From positions 1-64,000 of the forward strand of contig JACMNO010000025.1 in NCBI GenBank assembly GCA_014378485.1: 64,000 bases of DNA, read 5' to 3'. The notes under the pieces were generated by a model, which saw nothing but the letters and a program-made list of their open reading frames with translations, was not told where the DNA came from and did no database searches. Of this stretch, positions 19,008 to 26,718 are shown one piece after another. The position numbers were made by a program, and so were the translations under genes. This stretch comes from Bacteroidia bacterium (lineage in GTDB: Bacteria > Bacteroidota > Bacteroidia > B-17B0 > Aurantibacillaceae). Positions within the stretch are counted from its first letter, which is position 1, and each line of letters starts with the position of its first letter.

Positions 19008-20903
19008 TTGAATTCTCAATACGATATTATAGTTGTTGGTGCAGGTCATGCAGGTTGCGAGGCGGCAGCTGCGGCTGCTAATTTGGGCTCAAAAGTTTTA
19101 TTGTTAACCATGAATATGCAAACCATTGCACAGATGAGTTGCAATCCAGCGATGGGTGGCATCGCTAAAGGACAAATCGTTCGCGAGATCGATGCCCTTG
19201 GTGGGTATAGCGGAATAGTTTCAGATAAATCAGCTATTCAGTTCAGGATGCTCAACCGTTCAAAAGGACCTGCAATGTGGAGTCCGCGTACACAAAACGA
19301 TCGAATGTTATTTGCTACAACCTGGAGAGAAATGTTGGAGCAGACTCCTAATGTCGATTTCTGGCAGGACATGTGTCGTGAATTAATTGTTTCTAAAGAC
19401 GGAAAAAGAATTGAAGGCGTTGTTACCGGAATGGGACTTGAGTTTAAAGCTAAAGCTATTGTTTTAACCAATGGAACTTTTTTGAACGGCCTGATCCATT
19501 TAGGAGAAAAACAAATTGGTGGAGGCCGTAGTGGAGAATCGGCTTCTTATGGAATTACAGAACAACTCGTAAAATTAGGATTTGAAAGTGGAAGGATGAA
19601 AACCGGGACACCGCCTCGAATTGATGGTCGTTCTTTAGATTATTCTAAAATGGAAGAACAGGAAGGTGATGTCGCTATTGACAAATTTTCTTACCTGGAC
19701 AATACTTCTCCTTTTATTTCTCATAACGGATCCTCTGTCAAAAAACAATTACCCTGCCACATCACCTATACCAACCAGGACGTACATGATATTTTAAGAA
19801 CCGGTTTCGAAAAGTCCCCCATGTATTCCGGAAGGATCCAGGGATTAGGACCAAGATATTGCCCAAGTATTGAAGACAAGATTACACGCTTTTCTGAAAG
19901 AGACAGACACCAATTATTTGTGGAGCCGGAAGGTTGGGATACTGTTGAAATTTATGTGAATGGATTCTCGACATCTCTGCCGGTTGACGTTCAACAAAAA
20001 GCGTTGAGATTAATTCCAGGTTTTGAGAAGGCGAAGATGTTCCGACCAGGTTATGCAATCGAATATGATTACTTTCCACCTACTCAATTGCAACTAACTT
20101 TAGAAACCAAATTGGTTGACGGCCTATATTTTGCCGGACAAATTAACGGAACAACCGGATATGAAGAAGCTGCTTGCCAGGGACAAATGGCTGGAATAAA
20201 CGCGCATTTGAAGATCAACGAAAAAGACGCACTAATACTTAAGCGTCATGAAGCTTATATTGGGGTTTTGATTGATGATTTGGTAACAAAAGGTACTGAT
20301 GAGCCATATCGTATGTTTACCTCCCGTTCTGAATATAGATTGCTTTTAAGGCAGGATAATGCAGATGTTCGTTTAACACCTCTCTCCCACTCTATCGGTT
20401 TGGCTAGTCAGCAAAGAATGGATCGTGTTGTGGATAAGATCAAAAATTACGAGAGTTTAATCAAATATTTTAAAAACACAAGTGCTGAGCCTGAAGAAGC
20501 GAACCCTTATTTGGAAAGCATCAACTCTACTCCGTTAACCCAAAAACAACGTTATTTTAACGTGCTTTCTCGTCCCGACGTAAACATTAATGATTTAGCA
20601 AAACACTGTAAAGATCTAAACAATACTGTTGCCGATATAGATGCTGATACAATTATGCAGGCCGAGATCTTAATGAAGTACGAAGGTTATATTGAAAGAG
20701 AAAAAGAGAACGCTGAAAGAGTAGCCAAGCTAGACAATTATAAAATTAAACCTGATTTTGATTTTAAGTCTATAGTTAGCCTGTCTTTAGAAGCCCGCGA
20801 CAAATGGACAAAATTACGCCCGGCAACTATTGGTCAGGCTAGTCGTATTTCGGGAATTAACCCGGCAGACATCTCGGTTTTATTAGTGCATTTAGGAAGA
20901 TAA
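19008..20903 (+). CDS. mnmG: tRNA uridine 5-carboxymethylaminomethyl modification enzyme MnmG
   Basis: MnmG (GidA), with MnmE, installs the cmnm5 group on wobble U34 of several tRNAs using FAD and a methylene-folate. The 631 residues match the normal length. Motifs are the N-terminal FAD dinucleotide fold [66 protein letters not shown] and the C-terminal [16 protein letters not shown]. The start appears to be TTG at 19008: it gives the expected short N-terminus before the FAD motif and no ATG is suitably placed. A parS-like palindrome follows the stop by 4 bp. Confidence 0.96.
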   Translation: MNSQYDIIVVGAGHAGCEAAAAAANLGSKVLLLTMNMQTIAQMSCNPAMGGIAKGQIVREIDALGGYSGIVSDKSAIQFRMLNRSKGPAMWSPRTQNDRMLFATTWREMLEQTPNVDFWQDMCRELIVSKDGKRIEGVVTGMGLEFKAKAIVLTNGTFLNGLIHLGEKQIGGGRSGESASYGITEQLVKLGFESGRMKTGTPPRIDGRSLDYSKMEEQEGDVAIDKFSYLDNTSPFISHNGSSVKKQLPCHITYTNQDVHDILRTGFEKSPMYSGRIQGLGPRYCPSIEDKITRFSERDRHQLFVEPEGWDTVEIYVNGFSTSLPVDVQQKALRLIPGFEKAKMFRPGYAIEYDYFPPTQLQLTLETKLVDGLYFAGQINGTTGYEEAACQGQMAGINAHLKINEKDALILKRHEAYIGVLIDDLVTKGTDEPYRMFTSRSEYRLLLRQDNADVRLTPLSHSIGLASQQRMDRVVDKIKNYESLIKYFKNTSAEPEEANPYLESINSTPLTQKQRYFNVLSRPDVNINDLAKHCKDLNNTVADIDADTIMQAEILMKYEGYIEREKENAERVAKLDNYKIKPDFDFKSIVSLSLEARDKWTKLRPATIGQASRISGINPADISVLLVHLGR

Positions 20904-20907
20904 AATA

Positions 20908-20923
20908 TGTTCCACGTGGAACA
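20908..20923. other. parS-like centromere site 1
   Basis: TGTTCCACGTGGAACA is a perfect 16-bp palindrome matching the ParB-binding parS consensus TGTTnCACGTGnAACA. It lies immediately after mnmG. It is one of three within 933 bp. Confidence 0.85.
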
Positions 20924-20941
20924 AGTAAACAAAATAGAATT

Positions 20942-21826
20942 ATGTTAATCATAGAGAAATGTTTAGTATGCGGCTCAAATCAGTTTGAGCCTTTTTTAGT
21001 ATGCAAGGATTACACGGTTAGCCAGGAAAGTTTTAATATTGTGTCCTGCAAATCATGTGATTTTAAGTTTACGAACCCTCGCCCCGACAATTCTGTTTTA
21101 GGAAACTATTATAAAGCAGAATCTTATATCTCACACACAAATAGTAAGAAGGGAATTATTAATAAGCTTTACCATATGGTAAGAAGCCACACCTTAAAGC
21201 AAAAGGTTAAACTTATTTCCTCTTATGTTTCACGTGGAACAATTTTAGATTATGGTTGTGGAACAGGCATGTTTTTATCTGAGTGTAAGAAAGTAGGTTG
21301 GGAAACATTCGGTATTGAGCCGGATAATAACGCTAGGCAAATTGCTTCGGAACAGAATCTTAATTTGTTTGCAGATAAGGATACGCTTCAATTACATATC
21401 GTAGAGAAAGAATATGATGCCATTACTTTATGGCACGTTTTAGAACACGTTACAGATATGTCTGAAACCTTGGTTTTCTTTAAACAGAAGTTGAAGCAGA
21501 AAGGTGTTTTAATTATTGCAGTTCCAAACCATAAGTCTTACGATGCGCAGTTTTATAATGAGTATTGGGCAGCCTATGATGTGCCGAGGCATCTTCACCA
21601 CTTTGAATTGAAATCGATGAAAGCATTGTTGGAGAATTATGGATTTCAGTTGATAGAAACCAAACCCATGAAGTTCGATAGTTTTTATGTGTCGATGTTA
21701 AGTGAGAAATATAAAACAGGAATATTGAACCTTGCTAAGGCTTTTAAGATTGGAACGCTGTCTAATATGAAGGCAAAGGATTCGAGTTCTTACTCGAGTA
21801 CGATTTATATTTTCCAACATAAATAG
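20942..21826 (+). CDS. Class I SAM-dependent methyltransferase with N-terminal Zn-ribbon-like motif
   Basis: This 294-residue protein begins with a CLVCGS...CKSCDF four-cysteine motif (residues about 8-40). Such a motif often precedes the methyltransferase fold in UbiG-like enzymes of polysaccharide and natural-product pathways. The SAM-binding motif ILDYGCGTGMFLSECK is near residue 100, an acidic IEPD strand end near 120, and LWHVLEHVTD near 164-173. The substrate is unknown. The gene lies within the parS cluster: one site before it, one inside it and one overlapping its stop codon region. Its protein sequence is therefore constrained at 21226-21241 by both coding and putative ParB binding. 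Confidence 0.85.
   Translation: MLIIEKCLVCGSNQFEPFLVCKDYTVSQESFNIVSCKSCDFKFTNPRPDNSVLGNYYKAESYISHTNSKKGIINKLYHMVRSHTLKQKVKLISSYVSRGTILDYGCGTGMFLSECKKVGWETFGIEPDNNARQIASEQNLNLFADKDTLQLHIVEKEYDAITLWHVLEHVTDMSETLVFFKQKLKQKGVLIIAVPNHKSYDAQFYNEYWAAYDVPRHLHHFELKSMKALLENYGFQLIETKPMKFDSFYVSMLSEKYKTGILNLAKAFKIGTLSNMKAKDSSSYSSTIYIFQHK
21226..21241. other. parS-like centromere site 2 (inside coding sequence)
   Basis: TGTTTCACGTGGAACA matches the parS consensus, with one position off perfect symmetry. It lies within the methyltransferase reading frame. Confidence 0.85.
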
Positions 21827-21840
21827 TTTCACGTGGAACA
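21825..21840. other. parS-like centromere site 3
   Basis: AGTTTCACGTGGAACA has a 14-of-16 or better match to the parS consensus, with the CACGTG core intact. It overlaps the last bases of the methyltransferase gene. Confidence 0.8.
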
Positions 21841-21850
21841 AATTAAACAA

Positions 21851-21885
21851 AAGTCCAACTAGAATTTTCTAGTTGGGCTTTTTTG
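21851..21885 (+). terminator. Rho-independent terminator after methyltransferase
   Basis: The arms AGTCCAACTAGAA and TTCTAGTTGGGCTT form a strong hairpin followed by a T run. It closes the mnmG-methyltransferase unit and stands against read-through towards the converging hydroxylase gene. Confidence 0.85.
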
Positions 21886-21978
21886 TCTACGCCTGTTTAA
21901 AATTTAGGCCAGTTCAAGAGGATGAGAATCGTTAATTTGTTACGTTGAAAATGTAAATATATTTCCGTGTAAAACATA

Positions 21979-22698
21979 CTACTCTTTGTGGACATCTTTA
22001 AATTGCAGCATGTCTTTCAGGCGTAATTCTTTTTCTGTATCAAAGCCGCAGGTTTCTGTAAATTCTTTTGGGTTTTCGTACGTTCCAAATAACATATCCC
22101 ACCACACAATATCTCCATAGTTATTGGTGTGTTTTTCGTATTCGTGGTGTATGCGATGCATTTCAGGGCGTTGAAATATATAGCCAACCCATTGAGGTGT
22201 TTTTACATTAGTATGATAAAAGAATTCTCCTAACGCTGTACACAAAGTATAAATAGCCCCGGCTTCCATACTGCATCCAAGAATTGTATAAACCAATAAG
22301 CTTCCTACAACAGAATTTACAGCCATCTCTAAGGGATGCTTATAAAAAGAAGTAATAACTTCTAATCTTTGCGGGCTATGATGGATCTGGTGAAAATGTG
22401 TCCAGAGATAATCTATTTTATGACGCCATCTATGCCACCAGTAAAATACAAATGTTGCAATAAAATATGCGATCATTCCTCCAAAAATAGAATGGACGTG
22501 ATCTGACAAATGAAAGAGACAAAATTCAGAGAACAATTTTTCCCATGTAAAACCTGCGAGGGTAACAATACCTAATTGAGCAAAGTTGATCGCAATCACT
22601 CTAATTGTCCAGGTAGGAACTTCGGGTAATTTCCAACCCGGAATAATGCGTTCTAAAATAAAGCAAAAGGCGAATACGGAAAAGATAATTATTAGCAT
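21979..22698 (-). CDS. Sterol desaturase / fatty acid hydroxylase family protein
   Basis: This 239-residue membrane protein has the di-iron histidine boxes of the fatty-acid-hydroxylase superfamily: HRWRH (HX3H), HFHQIHHS (HX2HH) and HRIHHEYEKH near the C-terminus. There are four or so membrane spans. The family hydroxylates or desaturates acyl chains, sphingoid bases or sterol/carotenoid-like lipids. It follows a ceramidase-like gene by 39 bp on the same strand, behind a Crp/Fnr-type regulator, so the three probably form one lipid-related unit. Action on a sphingolipid or ceramide chain is an inference from that context; the exact substrate is not visible. Confidence 0.85.
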   Translation of the reverse strand: MLIIIFSVFAFCFILERIIPGWKLPEVPTWTIRVIAINFAQLGIVTLAGFTWEKLFSEFCLFHLSDHVHSIFGGMIAYFIATFVFYWWHRWRHKIDYLWTHFHQIHHSPQRLEVITSFYKHPLEMAVNSVVGSLLVYTILGCSMEAGAIYTLCTALGEFFYHTNVKTPQWVGYIFQRPEMHRIHHEYEKHTNNYGDIVWWDMLFGTYENPKEFTETCGFDTEKELRLKDMLQFKDVHKE

Positions 22699-22737
22699 CG
22701 GTTTATGATTAATGGGTTAATGGATTGGTTAATGATG

Positions 22738-23523
22738 TTATATACTGAGAGGTTTTATTATTGAAGCAGGTTTTCTTTTACTGAGGCCAATTAAAAATAC
22801 CAATGGTGCGGCGGCAGCAATAATATGTTTAATTGAGTGACCACTTATTATTAGATTTGTTGAAAAGATAAACTCATCATTTAATTCAAATAACTTGGCT
22901 AGTAAATAGATTGACAAAACGAGGTAGTATAAAACGTTTCCATTGTTGTTTTTATACAATATTAAAATAGCTGTTATTAGTACGATAGGCAAAAACTGAA
23001 TTAATACATAAAAACGCAAATCGCCTGCCCCGCTGTTTTCTGTAACCTGCCAATATAGAAGAGAAAGTACTCCGCAGATTAACAAAGGGATAAAAAATCT
23101 GTACCCAAGTTTTACCGAAATAAATTCACCTACAACAATAGAAAAAAATGCCATAAAGGAAATAGTCATTGGCAGGCGATCCCAAAATAATGTTTCATTA
23201 GTCGGATTTAAATGATAATAGACCGAACCAATTCCTGTTAAAAACACACCTAAAAAGAAGACATTAATTAACGCAACTAACTGGTAATCAATTACTTTGC
23301 GATATTTTCTTAATGTTTTTAAAACCCCTAGTATACCAATTATTACGAAAGGGATATTTGTAACCACGTTAGTAAAATTTTGAATCGAAAAAAAGGATCT
23401 TTGGTCAGCAAACCGGTGATAGTTAAGATCCTGTTTGATCGGACCTATTATAAAAATAAGGCCAACAGCAATTAAGCTTATAATTAATAAAATGGATCTA
23501 CTAAAATTTTGATGATTTTTCAT
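22738..23523 (-). CDS. Ceramidase-like (CREST superfamily) integral membrane hydrolase
   Basis: The 261-residue product has about seven membrane spans. The CREST-type polar residues expected of alkaline ceramidases and related hydrolases are present: GSVYYHLNPTNETLFWDRLPM carries Ser, His and Asp, and the late GHSIKHIIAAAAP provides two more His for Zn. I chose the ATG at 23523, giving MKNHQNFSRSILL. The upstream in-frame ATG at 23574 lies inside the promoter/operator, since a -7 box (23553-23560) sits between them. Amide hydrolysis of a sphingolipid-like substrate is inferred from the family. It sits between the regulator and the hydroxylase on the same strand. Confidence 0.7.
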   Translation of the reverse strand: MKNHQNFSRSILLIISLIAVGLIFIIGPIKQDLNYHRFADQRSFFSIQNFTNVVTNIPFVIIGILGVLKTLRKYRKVIDYQLVALINVFFLGVFLTGIGSVYYHLNPTNETLFWDRLPMTISFMAFFSIVVGEFISVKLGYRFFIPLLICGVLSLLYWQVTENSGAGDLRFYVLIQFLPIVLITAILILYKNNNGNVLYYLVLSIYLLAKLFELNDEFIFSTNLIISGHSIKHIIAAAAPLVFLIGLSKRKPASIIKPLSI

Positions 23524-23552
23524 ATTCTTTTTTTGACTCGTTAATACGCGAT

Positions 23553-23560
23553 CAAAATTA
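23553..23560 (-). promoter_or_regulatory. -7 promoter box for the ceramidase-like gene
   Basis: On the minus strand this reads TAATTTTG, a match to TAnnTTTG. There is no -33 TTTG at 19 bp; instead a TTGAT-N4-ATCAA box occupies that position, as in activator-dependent promoters. It supports the downstream ATG at 23523 as the start. Confidence 0.55.
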
Positions 23561-23579
23561 GATATGGAATACAAGAAAG

Positions 23580-23599
23580 TTTTTGATAAATATCAAAAA
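23580..23599. promoter_or_regulatory. FNR/CRP-type operator (TTGAT-N4-ATCAA)
   Basis: TTGATAAATATCAA at 23583-23596 is an exact TTGATnnnnATCAA box, extended by T/A pairs to 9-bp arms (23580-23599). It lies between a Crp/Fnr-family gene and the ceramidase-like gene, centred about 43 bp upstream of the start predicted from the -7 box. That is near the classical -41.5 activator position. Confidence 0.7.
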
Positions 23600-23617
23600 A
23601 CAACTTAAGTCAGAATT

Positions 23618-24178
23618 TTATTTTTCTGCCCTTATTCTGCTTAAGGTTTCCTGGGTAATGCCTATATAGGAAGCAATATGACCTAATGAAGCGCGTTGAA
23701 GTAGGAAAGGTTTGGATATTATCAAGCTTTGATAACGCTCTTTCGCTGTTTTAAACTGAAGATTTAACAGGCGCTCTTCTAATTTTATATAATAGTTTTC
23801 TGTAATAATTCTGCCTATTCGTTCAGTTTCAGGAAACCTGGTATATAAGTTCTGTAAGGATGAAGATGAAATTTGTGTTAATTCGCTATCTTCCAATGTT
23901 TCGATGATTTCGAAAGAATTTTTGTTGGTTATAAATGCATAAAAACATGTTGCAAATTCAGATTCTTTTGCAAACCAATTTGTAACCTCTTTCCCATCAT
24001 CTAAATAATAACCACGCATTAACCCACTTTTAATAAAAAATATAGTATCACATCGCTCATTATTATTTATCACTATCGTGCCTTTAGAAATAGTGTGAGT
24101 TTTGGAAATAGCATTAATTTCACTTTCTAGTAATTTAGAAATTGTGATAAAGTTTGATAAATGTGTAATTATAGACAT
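23618..24178 (-). CDS. Crp/Fnr-family transcriptional regulator
   Basis: This 186-residue protein has a cNMP-binding-type beta-roll at about 15-115 (KGTIVINNNERCDTIFFIKSGLMRGYY) and a dimerisation helix. It ends in a winged-helix C-terminus with LGHIASYIGITQETLSRIR. The recognition helix has ETLSR, the E-x-x-S-R pattern that in FNR contacts TTGAT half-sites. The sequence lacks the N-terminal cysteine cluster of oxygen-sensing FNR, so its signal is something else. It is 44 bp upstream of an exact TTGAT-N4-ATCAA box preceding the next gene on the same strand. Local regulation of the two lipid-enzyme genes is the simplest reading. Confidence 0.9.
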   Translation of the reverse strand: MSIITHLSNFITISKLLESEINAISKTHTISKGTIVINNNERCDTIFFIKSGLMRGYYLDDGKEVTNWFAKESEFATCFYAFITNKNSFEIIETLEDSELTQISSSSLQNLYTRFPETERIGRIITENYYIKLEERLLNLQFKTAKERYQSLIISKPFLLQRASLGHIASYIGITQETLSRIRAEK

Positions 24179-24268
24179 GTCTTAAAACAGTAAAATTAAT
24201 TAAAAACAATTAGTTATTTAAAAAGCAACATTTTTAGTAAATTCAGCCCATCTAAAAAAACACACATT

Positions 24269-25666
24269 ATGGAATTCAGAATAGAAACAGACACAATGGG
24301 CGAGGTAAAAGTACCTGCCAATGTTTATTGGGGAGCTCAAACCGAGCGTTCTCGCAACAACTTTAAAATAGGCCCCGAGGCAAGTATGCCAAAGGAAATT
24401 ATATATGCATTTGGTTACCTAAAAAAAGCAGCGGCTATGGCGAACTGCGAGTTAGGTGTTTTATCGCAAGAAAAATGTGATTTAATTGTAAAGGCCTGTG
24501 ACGAAATCCTGGCAAAAAAATTAGATGATCAGTTTCCTTTGGTGATCTGGCAAACAGGTTCCGGTACACAAAGTAACATGAATGCGAATGAAGTAATCGC
24601 TTACCGTGCTCATGTTATGCAGGGCGGTAAATTAACAGATGAGCCAAAAGTATTACACCCGAATGATGATGTGAATAAGTCTCAAAGTAGTAATGATACC
24701 TACCCAACAGCTATGCATATTGCAGCTTACAAGCAGGTTGTTGAAATTACTATCCCCGGTATGGAACTGTTACGTGATTCTTTAGCTAAAAAAGTAAAAG
24801 AGTTTGATGGCATAATTAAAACAGGCCGTACTCATTTTATGGATGCAACACCATTATCTCTCGGACAAGAGTTCAGTGGATATGTGCAGCAAATAAACAT
24901 GAGTCTTCGTGCATTAAACAATGCCTTAGGTGCCGTTAAAGAGTTGGCTTTAGGTGGCACAGCAGTTGGAACAGGATTAAACACACCAAAAGGATATGAT
25001 GTTTTAGTAGCAAAAAAAATTGCCGAATTAACAGGACTACCTTTTGTTACTGCTCCAAATAAATTTGAAGCATTAGCAGCGCATGATGCCATGATCGAAT
25101 TAAGTGGTGCATTAAAGCGCAGTGCCGTTTCTTTATTTAAAATAGCAAATGATATTCGTATGTTGTCTTCAGGTCCACGTTGTGGAATAGGGGAAATTGT
25201 AATTCCTGATAACGAACCGGGATCTTCTATTATGCCTGGTAAAGTAAATCCTACCCAACCGGAAGCATTAACCATGGTTTGTGCTCAGGTTATTGGTAAC
25301 GATGTTGCCGCTACTGTTGGCGGATTAAACGGCCATTTTGAACTTAATGTATTTAAACCATTAATCGCGGCTAATGTATTGCAGTCTGCGCGTTTAATTG
25401 GTGATGCTTGTGTATCATTTACTGAAAAATGTAGTAATGGTATTACAGCAAACTTACCGGAAATTAAAAAACATTTAGAAAACTCTTTAATGTTGGTAAC
25501 AGCTTTAAATACTCATATTGGTTACGAAAAATCAGCTAAAATTGCAAAGACAGCTCACAAAGGAAATAAAACTTTGCGTGAAGCAGCTATTGAGTTGGGT
25601 TACGTAACCAACGAACAATTTGACTTATGGGTTCGCCCTGAAGATATGATTGGAAGTTTGAAGTAA
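24269..25666 (+). CDS. fumC: Fumarate hydratase class II
   Basis: The 465 residues are the expected length for the iron-independent fumarase FumC, which hydrates fumarate to malate in the TCA cycle. Hallmarks are [20 protein letters not shown] at the N-terminus, [16 protein letters not shown], a [20 protein letters not shown] stretch, [20 protein letters not shown] and the superfamily signature [16 protein letters not shown]. It is divergent from the Crp/Fnr-family gene across 90 bp. A terminator follows at 25758-25787. Confidence 0.96.
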   Translation: MEFRIETDTMGEVKVPANVYWGAQTERSRNNFKIGPEASMPKEIIYAFGYLKKAAAMANCELGVLSQEKCDLIVKACDEILAKKLDDQFPLVIWQTGSGTQSNMNANEVIAYRAHVMQGGKLTDEPKVLHPNDDVNKSQSSNDTYPTAMHIAAYKQVVEITIPGMELLRDSLAKKVKEFDGIIKTGRTHFMDATPLSLGQEFSGYVQQINMSLRALNNALGAVKELALGGTAVGTGLNTPKGYDVLVAKKIAELTGLPFVTAPNKFEALAAHDAMIELSGALKRSAVSLFKIANDIRMLSSGPRCGIGEIVIPDNEPGSSIMPGKVNPTQPEALTMVCAQVIGNDVAATVGGLNGHFELNVFKPLIAANVLQSARLIGDACVSFTEKCSNGITANLPEIKKHLENSLMLVTALNTHIGYEKSAKIAKTAHKGNKTLREAAIELGYVTNEQFDLWVRPEDMIGSLK

Positions 25667-25680
25667 ATTTACCCATTGGT

Positions 25681-25743
25681 GTTTCTTACTTCGAGTTGTC
25701 ACTCTCAATGTCCCGGTAATTTATCGGGAGAAGGGCAAGAAAC
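25681..25743. repeat. REP-like nested inverted repeat after fumC
   Basis: Outer arms GTTTCTT (25681-25687) and AAGAAAC (25737-25743) enclose inner arms TCCCG and CGGGA around GTAATTTAT. The nested architecture resembles the elements at 8881 and 60282, though the sequence differs. Confidence 0.55.
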
Positions 25744-25757
25744 GAAAAAATAAAACA

Positions 25758-25787
25758 AAACCTGTAGCTCATTACTACGGGTTTTTG
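25758..25787 (+). terminator. Rho-independent terminator downstream of fumC
   Basis: AAACCTGTAG pairs with CTACGGGTTT (one G-T wobble) across a 7-nt loop and is followed by a T-rich tract. Confidence 0.75.
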
Positions 25788-25837
25788 TGTTTTATATAAT
25801 GCTATGAAACATAGCAAAAATTAGCTACAAAATAAAG

Positions 25838-25845
25838 TACTTTTG
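25838..25845 (+). promoter_or_regulatory. -7 promoter box upstream of BRO-N gene
   Basis: TACTTTTG fits TAnnTTTG and ends 19 nt before the ATG. No -33 element at standard spacing. Confidence 0.4.
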
Positions 25846-25864
25846 TTTTTATAATAGGATTAAA

Positions 25865-26698
25865 ATGACAAAAGAAACAGCCCTCAAATTATTTGAGCAA
25901 AAGCAGGTACGTTCCGTTTGGGATGCAGAACAAGAGAAATGGTATTTCTCTATTATTGATGTAATTGAGGTGTTAACGGAGAGCCCGAATCCCAATAATT
26001 ACTGGAAAGTATTAAAACATCGATTAATTAAGGAAGGTAGTCAGTTGGTTACAAACTGTAACCAACTTAAATTAAAATCCTCCGATGGTAAATTTTATAA
26101 TACTGATGTAGCTGATACTGAACAGTTATTTCGTTTAATACAATCTGTTCCATCCAAAAAAGCAGAACCATTTAAATTATGGTTAGCGCAGGTTGGTAAA
26201 GAACGCTTAGATGAAATTGAAGACCCGGAAATTGGCATTGACCGCTTAATGGAAACATATCTTAAAAAAGGATATAGCAAAGAGTGGATTAATCAACGTT
26301 TAAAAAGCATTGAAGTTAGAAAAGACTTAACAGACGAATGGCAGGAGCGTGGTGTGCAAAAAGGACAGGAATTTGCGATTTTAACAGACGAAATAACCAA
26401 AGCGTGGAGCGGCCTATCTGTAAAGGAATACAAGCAACATAAAAGTTTAAAAAAAGAAAATCTGCGGGACAACATGACTAATTTAGAATTAGTATTAAAT
26501 ATGTTAGCCGAAGCAACTACTACCGAAATCAGTAAAGAGAAAAAACCAAAAGGCTTTGTAGAAAGCAAAGTAATTGCTAAACAAGGCGGCACAATTGCGG
26601 GAAATACAAGAAAACAAATCGAAGAAAAAACAGGTAAAAAAATAGTATCAAAAACAGCAGCAAATAAATTAATCGCTGCCAAAAGAAAGAATAAATAA
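25865..26698 (+). CDS. BRO family N-terminal domain protein (phage antirepressor-like/DinD-like)
   Basis: This 277-residue protein opens with a Bro-N-type domain (about 10-115): VRSVWDAEQEKWYFSIIDVI, then NYWKVLKHRLIKEG and the late LFRLIQSVPSKKAEPFKLWLAQVG. A charged helical middle follows (RLMETYLKKGYSKEWINQRL). The C-terminus is Lys-rich and carries GGTIAGNTRKQIEEKTGKKIVS, as in DinD-like chromosomal members. Such proteins occur in prophages and as lone chromosomal genes, some damage-inducible. No other phage gene is nearby. It ends 20 bp before mfd, so co-transcription with this DNA-repair gene is possible. DNA binding is inferred from the family. Confidence 0.8.
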   Translation: MTKETALKLFEQKQVRSVWDAEQEKWYFSIIDVIEVLTESPNPNNYWKVLKHRLIKEGSQLVTNCNQLKLKSSDGKFYNTDVADTEQLFRLIQSVPSKKAEPFKLWLAQVGKERLDEIEDPEIGIDRLMETYLKKGYSKEWINQRLKSIEVRKDLTDEWQERGVQKGQEFAILTDEITKAWSGLSVKEYKQHKSLKKENLRDNMTNLELVLNMLAEATTTEISKEKKPKGFVESKVIAKQGGTIAGNTRKQIEEKTGKKIVSKTAANKLIAAKRKNK

Positions 26699-26718
26699 TC
26701 CATTATCTTTACAGCCTC

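Noticed and set aside
25865-26698. Prophage remnant
   Set aside because: Only a single BRO-N gene; no integrase, structural genes, attachment repeats or nearby tRNA.
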